Part shown: in pieces, positions 59,201 through 64,000 of the stretch
How the letters are laid out: every line of letters starts with the position of its first letter
How positions within the stretch are numbered: position 1 is the first letter of the stretch
DNA from: Saturnia japonica
Taxonomy: Eukaryota; Arthropoda; Insecta; Lepidoptera; Saturniidae
Reading direction: 5' to 3'
Length of the DNA stretch: 64,000 nucleotides
NCBI GenBank assembly: GCA_033032175.1
Contig: CM065316.1
Coordinates: 5,922,115 to 5,986,114 of the forward strand
The notes under the pieces: generated by a model
The model's input: only the letters and a program-made list of their open reading frames with translations
The model's database searches: none
Told to the model about the DNA's origin: nothing
Translations under genes and position numbers: made by a program

Positions 59201-62200
59201 AAAAAGGAATCATGTGTCATAGCACCGAGATAATAGTTTTCTGAAATACTCAAAATACGTGGAAAATATAATAATGGAAATAAAGTAGAGACGCCGCGCG
59301 TTAACAACAACAGCTGTGCTCTTTGGTCTACGCAGCTATATAAGCATACAACGACTGGCTGGAAGGTTGATTCTTGCTAGAACCGCATCACATCATGAAG
59401 ACCGTTAATATGAGATCAAGATTGTTCAAGGCAACACAGTGAATCGGAACCCGATAAAAAGATCATTTTGACTGGAGCTTGACGCATCGTGAGGACGTTC
59501 AAGATCAGTTACCAGATCACCTACGGACAGCGATAACATCAGACATGCCAGGCTTGGGGTGGCTTTTAGGGGAGGTTAGAGGACACTGGAAGCAACCCCA
59601 AATAAACAGACATCATTCTCACTTAGATCGTCGCACATCTCTACATTGCATGCATTTAACCCCGATTACGCCCACAAGATCTGAGATTCCGTAATGAAGA
59701 TATTAAGGAAAATCCTGGTGTCTCCGATAGTCTATTCTGATGTCTTTCTCTTCGACATATTTATTATAAGTGTGTGTTGTACGTGCGTTGTAAATAATGA
59801 ATGTTTTATATTACATAATTTAATGGACTTCTAAAACATTATATATAAATTTTAGATCTCTGCACAATCTCATATTCCTCCGTGCGTGCATGCTTACACA
59901 AATTGGTACAAATTTTTCTCTTCAAGTATTAAGTAAGCTTATAACAAGGGAAATATTTTAATATGCGTTTTATTTCAAGTAAAACGCGTAAAATATATAG
60001 ATAATTGGAATTAAAATAACAAACCAAGTAATGGTAGTAACCTATTACCCTATGTATACAATATAAATTAAATTAAATTAAATTAATAAAAAGTATGGTA
60101 AACTAGGTATATAATAAAAAGCGTACCTATATAAAAATGTACGTGTTTTATAACCTATATATTGAGATGGCGGTTGAAACGCTGAACGAAAACAAAGATA
60201 AGAATAAATTAGGGGTCGATAAGGAAACAGTTGCGTGACGAATACGAACTTATTTACCTACTTTAAAGCAGTCTTGTTACACTTGTAATAAACTGAACTT
60301 AGAGAAATTAGTGTAGAATATACAGAACAAAACCGCTCCTGATATTTGTATTGCTATTTTATTTTGCTGTTTCATTTATATGGAAATTAACTATTCCAAA
60401 TATCTAGGTATTGTGAAAAATACAGAAAAAGTCAAGATTTTGAACGTTTAATGTGTAATATGTACAAATTACTGAACAAATATTCATCATGTGAAATATA
60501 AAATTCATTTGTTATATTAGAAAATTTAATTAACGTACTTTTATGCGAAAAGATGTTAGTTTATGGTGGTCGTCAATCCTTTAACAGAATGATATTTTTG
60601 TTAAAGTCTATATGTATTATATAAAAGCAAAGATAAATCAATACCGCCCAGTTTGCGTTTACAATGATGGCTATATTTGCGAGGTAAAATAATAAAAAAC
60701 ATGAACGCTTTTCCGCTGTCTGATGATGATATACGACAGTATAGGAACAAAACATGAATTAGTTCTATAACATTTTGGTCTTATTTGTGACTTTACTATT
60801 TACATAAAAATGAGAAGAAAGGTTTATAATATTTATGTACAGATTATTACTAACTGTGTAAACTTCTTACAACTTTGTAGAATATTAAAGTTTAAAATAA
60901 CAGTGACAACATGTTCGGACACCGTGTCAATCGACGTGGGTTACATACATACCTATAATTTCTAGGAAACAGATTTCCAACTTGAGTGTTACTATTCTGC
61001 TGTGGTTTCATCACGATGTTTTTCTTCACCGAAAAGTTTAGGCTCATTGCAGGGTTTAGAACTCATATTATCTGTACAAGCTACAAGTGAGCTATCATTG
61101 CTTCATTACTTTAGTGAAAAGAATATGATAATAAGTACCTCAGCGATCAAAGGAACCATACAATCTATGGGAGAGGCGCACACTATAATAAAAGCTTTTG
61201 GACACTCATTTGCAATGGCGTCCGCATAATTTTTCACTATGGGCGCCTGGTATTCGAACCGCTTCTCTAATGGCATGTCCATGTTTATATAGCCGCTGTC
61301 AAGCATCAATACTATATCTGTATTCTGTGAAAGAGTATGATAAATATAAACAGTTGACAAAAAATTTCATTGATATTCGCATTAACTTTTTGACAAGAAA
61401 AAATAAAATATAAATATGTGATTTGACGCTCGCATACTATTTTCACGACCTTTTAATTTCAGAGTAAAAATGCGGGCGCCCAATAATAAAAACTTTCACG
61501 TATAATTCAGAGGTTGTAGGTCGGGCGTATTGATTGGCAAGGCACCTGGGGTCAATGGCATACTCGTTTATTGCAAATAGCTATGCACTGACGAGGAAAT
61601 ATAATGCATAAAACACACATTTTCTATTGATTCAACTACTGGTGTTCGTATTATTATATTAAATTGCTTTTATTTTTAGAAAACGTTCATTTCATTATGC
61701 GCACTTACGTCATAACATTATTATTTATCTGATGCGTGGTCACACACACACACTGTCTTATTAAATCTATCTATACTAATATTATAAAGCTCACTTCAGG
61801 GATAGATAAAAAAAACACAGACCAATTCACTATCATGGCGATCGGTAAATGCTATCACGCAATTTTTTGTATATTTTATTACTGCTATTAGAAGAAAGGA
61901 AATAATAAATATGAAAACTCTAAAACCGTCAATTTTAAAGTACTCATAAGCATGTTTTGAGTTATTTAATTAACGAAAACTTTATAACAATGTAGCCAAA
62001 ACATTTGCTATAATTTTGCTGTTAATGTCTGCTTATACATATATCCGACCAAAACTGAACTGTCGAAGAGTCAGACTCTAGTCTCCAACATTAACAGCCG
62101 AACTAAGTTCTAAACGTGAACGATAAACTTGGTGCGAAATTATTGTTGTAATATGCTAAGGGTGTCTGCACACTCATAAACAACACTGTATATTTTTTTT

Positions 62201-63181
62201 TAAAACTAAACTAGGATCTCAATTTTTATTTCGTTTTTCCAACTTCTTCCTTGAGCTTTAGTTAAGTCTCTTTAGATACAGCATTTTTGCTTTCCGTAAA
62301 AAACTGGGACCTGCATCATTCCATGAATTTGGTTTTGCATTTACTACTTATTTGTGTAAATATTTCAAATATAGCTTTAACAAAACATAGCTTTGAGAGT
62401 ACTTTAGAATAGTGCTGCTAAAAAAAACTTGCAAAGATTTAAAAATAAAATGACTGCCGAAAAATCAGAACTCTAGTTTATAAAATAATTTTTAGGAATA
62501 AATAAAAAGTTTTTCTGCTCTGGTGAACAGTTTGCTTTTTGCTCGTTACAACTTGTTTGCAATCCAATGACACTGTCTTTATAATGAAGAGAAAAATAAG
62601 TTGTACCACTCAGTTATTAACATGTAAATAATAAAAATCGTTTCCGTTTACATCTGATGAAGAAGTTTACTATCGCAATAAATGATTTTATAGCATAATA
62701 AATCGTATTGACTTATTCGTTCATGTAGTGTAGTATTGTTATTGTCTTTTATTAACCACTTCTTTTAACTGTGTAAATTATGTTTAAATATAAAATGTAG
62801 GTACAGAAACTGAGTCATTTCGAGAATTTACTATCGAACTCGCTTGACATATTCCTTGAATTCATTGTCTGGCAACCTTTATTGACTTTAATTAGTCTAA
62901 ACAGCTAGATGGCTAATTTATGTTCAATTCTAATATCAAATTTATTTCAGCTATTTACAATATCTAGTTTATCTAAATATTGGCGAACATCGTATAAATT
63001 TAATTATGAAGGATGTATTAAAGGATATGTTACCTGTAAACATCTCTCTAACTCATTACAGGCGCAACTAAATGCTTGAACTAAGCAGTTAGTGTTGATA
63101 TGCTTCAGATCTTCGACCACCTTGTACAAGTCACGGTTGCAATCCGAACATTGTGAATCTTTTGCTTCGAATAGACGTAGT
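56246..63181 (-). CDS. Malate-dehydrogenase-like protein lacking catalytic residues (5' end missing)
   Basis: Five exons on the minus strand join in phase: 63181-63034, 61324-61139, 58864-58664, 57394-57183 and 56495-56246, about 331 codons. They cover the mitochondrial-type MDH fold from the second beta strand (LRLFEAKD) on. Family segments are FEYQAPIVKNYADAI, PKAFIIVCASPIDCMVPLIA, GWYDPRKLLGS, RVPVVGGTEGESLVPLFS and KVTGFIQTDASQVVSP. In active MDH the catalytic Asp lies in LDIVRA and the His in GGHAG; here these read VPEMRA (Asp to Pro) and GGTEG (His to Thr). The substrate-binding VPRKPGMTR loop and the Asn of ANPV (here ASPI) are also changed. So the fold is kept but malate oxidation is unlikely. 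The first seen exon starts at an acceptor (phase 2), so the glycine-rich nucleotide-binding start is upstream, probably beyond 64000. An alternative last exon is at 55140. Confidence 0.88.
56735..56950 (+). repeat. Repeat family K, copy 4
   Basis: 'attcaggccctaagaaagg' to 'ggagtaatttccagaaat'; matches 40395. In the intron between MDH-like exons at 57183 and 56495. Confidence 0.6.
57395..58663. other. MDH-like intron with repeat E
   Basis: AT-rich intron. A family E copy spans 58018-58215 ('attataaagctccagagatt' to 'agcaaagcagtag'), and its extension to about 58495 ends in a 'gctagtataaaatac' tail. The rest shows nothing recognised. Confidence 0.5.
59100..59770 (+). mobile_element. Possible solo LTR of an LTR retrotransposon
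   Basis: A more GC-balanced segment in an MDH-like intron has a TATATAA box at about 59337-59343, a transcribed-looking region of about 260 bases, and an AATAAA at about 59601 followed by CAGACATCATTC, the order expected of U3-R-U5. The inferred ends are not certain and no coding internal region or second LTR is seen. Confidence 0.4.
60925..61110 (-). repeat. SINE family B, diverged
   Basis: 'gtgtcaatcgacgtggg' and 'tttcttcaccgaaaagtttaggctcattgc' style blocks match the 36400 copy in broken order. It ends about 30 bases before the MDH-like exon at 61139. Confidence 0.4.
61325..63033. other. MDH-like intron, 1.7 kb
   Basis: AT-rich; a repeat E/F-type opening ('tatctatactaatattataaagctc') is at about 61770 but no long match follows. 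No exon is seen. Confidence 0.4.
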
Positions 63182-64000
63182 CTGCAATTATATATCGCAC
63201 CTCCGGTAAGACAATGGTACAATAAAATTGATAAAAATACGTGCAATGAGTTAAGTACGCCTAATTTCTTTAAAATTTATTCTTTATTTTGTTAATTTAA
63301 TTTTATTAATAAATTTGTTATTTATTCTTTAATCTTTCTTTCATCTAGAGGAACAAAGACGCTTCTAAAAAATTTACGGCATATTTCACGCAAAAAAAAT
63401 TACTTCAGATCAATGTTAGAATGTTAGTGAAATGTCTATCATGAATAATAACAAAAAGTGCAGTTATGCCCTTGTCATTCCGAAGATGCGATGCGATATG
63501 TGGAAAGAAAAATAATCTGAGAAGTGGAGAAATGATATCTATAGATACTACTATTATAAAACTCAAGAGATCGTTCGTTTTCTTGTTTGTACGCGCTAAT
63601 ATCTGGAGTTATTAGATTAGATTTTATTGCATTTTATAGCCTTTACATTGAGAAATGTTATAGGCTATATATCATCACGCTATGACCTTTAACTGCGGAT
63701 TAGTAACGATGAATATCAAGCAATCAAAAGTACGGAAAGTGAGAATAGTTGCATAAAAAATGCCACTGACAAATTCCATTATATTTTTTTGGGGCAAATT
63801 AACTTCACTGTGCCAATGGTGAGCACAGCACAATAAAACAAAAAAAAAAAATGGGTGCGTATACTTATGTACGCGCGTGAGAAGTTATACTTCTTTGGCA
63901 TCATTAAAAAATAGTTTTTAATTGCATGCAAATAATTAATTACAATAAAATAATAGAAGGATTGGAAAAGGATAATCAACAAAGTTCATTTTAAATTTGA
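63182..64000. other. Right edge: MDH-like intron with repeat E copy
   Basis: A family E copy lies at 63550-63735 ('actactattataaaactcaag' to 'gcggattagtaacgatgaat'). No exon for the nucleotide-binding start of the MDH-like protein is visible here, so that exon is likely beyond the window. Confidence 0.5.

Noticed and set aside
1..64000. CRISPR array, operon or phage-like cluster
   Set aside because: No regularly spaced direct repeats and no prokaryotic gene layout; all genes are spliced eukaryotic genes.

Overview
The window is a stretch of insect nuclear genome, most likely from a moth or butterfly (Lepidoptera). The gene structures are eukaryotic: spliced exons with GT-AG borders and preserved phase. 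The intergenic and intronic DNA is AT-rich and full of repeats typical of Lepidoptera, namely cecropia-type mariners with TTAGGTC-like ends, tRNA-headed SINEs, an RTE-like LINE tail and many 'reference-less' interspersed families. The assignment to Lepidoptera is an inference from these repeats and from the proteins; no species can be named.

Layout, left to right. (1) 1-650: the 5' half of a decayed mariner cut by the window edge. (2) 899-6014, minus strand: seven N-terminal exons of an ARFGEF3/BIG3-like gene (about 307 codons), the rest lying beyond the left edge. (3) 6934-9209, plus strand: the complete three-exon gene for the complex I subunit NDUFB5 (ND-SGDH), head to head with the BIG3-like gene over a 0.9 kb gap. 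(4) 12254-26184, minus strand: six exons of a RING-finger protein gene with a lysine/alanine-rich tail; its 5' exon(s) were not found. Its introns hold a dead cecropia-type mariner and a pair of DD41D (rosa-type) Tc1/mariner elements, one of them almost intact. (5) 29547-54449, plus strand: a complete eight-exon secreted lipase/phospholipase A1-type gene (328 residues) with catalytic triad Ser159-Asp186-His261, its introns stuffed with repeats, two more mariners and a long foldback element. (6) 55140-63181, minus strand: a malate-dehydrogenase-like gene that lacks the catalytic Asp and His of the family and has two homologous, phase-compatible terminal exons, each with its own polyadenylation signal; its 5' exon(s) lie to the right of the window or were not recognised.

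The genes do not form a pathway or operon. Two encode mitochondrial-type proteins (NDUFB5 and the MDH-like protein), but nothing in the sequence ties them together. The most interesting items are the MDH-like pseudoenzyme with duplicated last exons, the DD41D pair nested in one older repeat, the 255 bp foldback element, and an unassigned 122-codon reading frame at 11374-11742. All splice sites are read by eye from phase and consensus and have no transcript support here.
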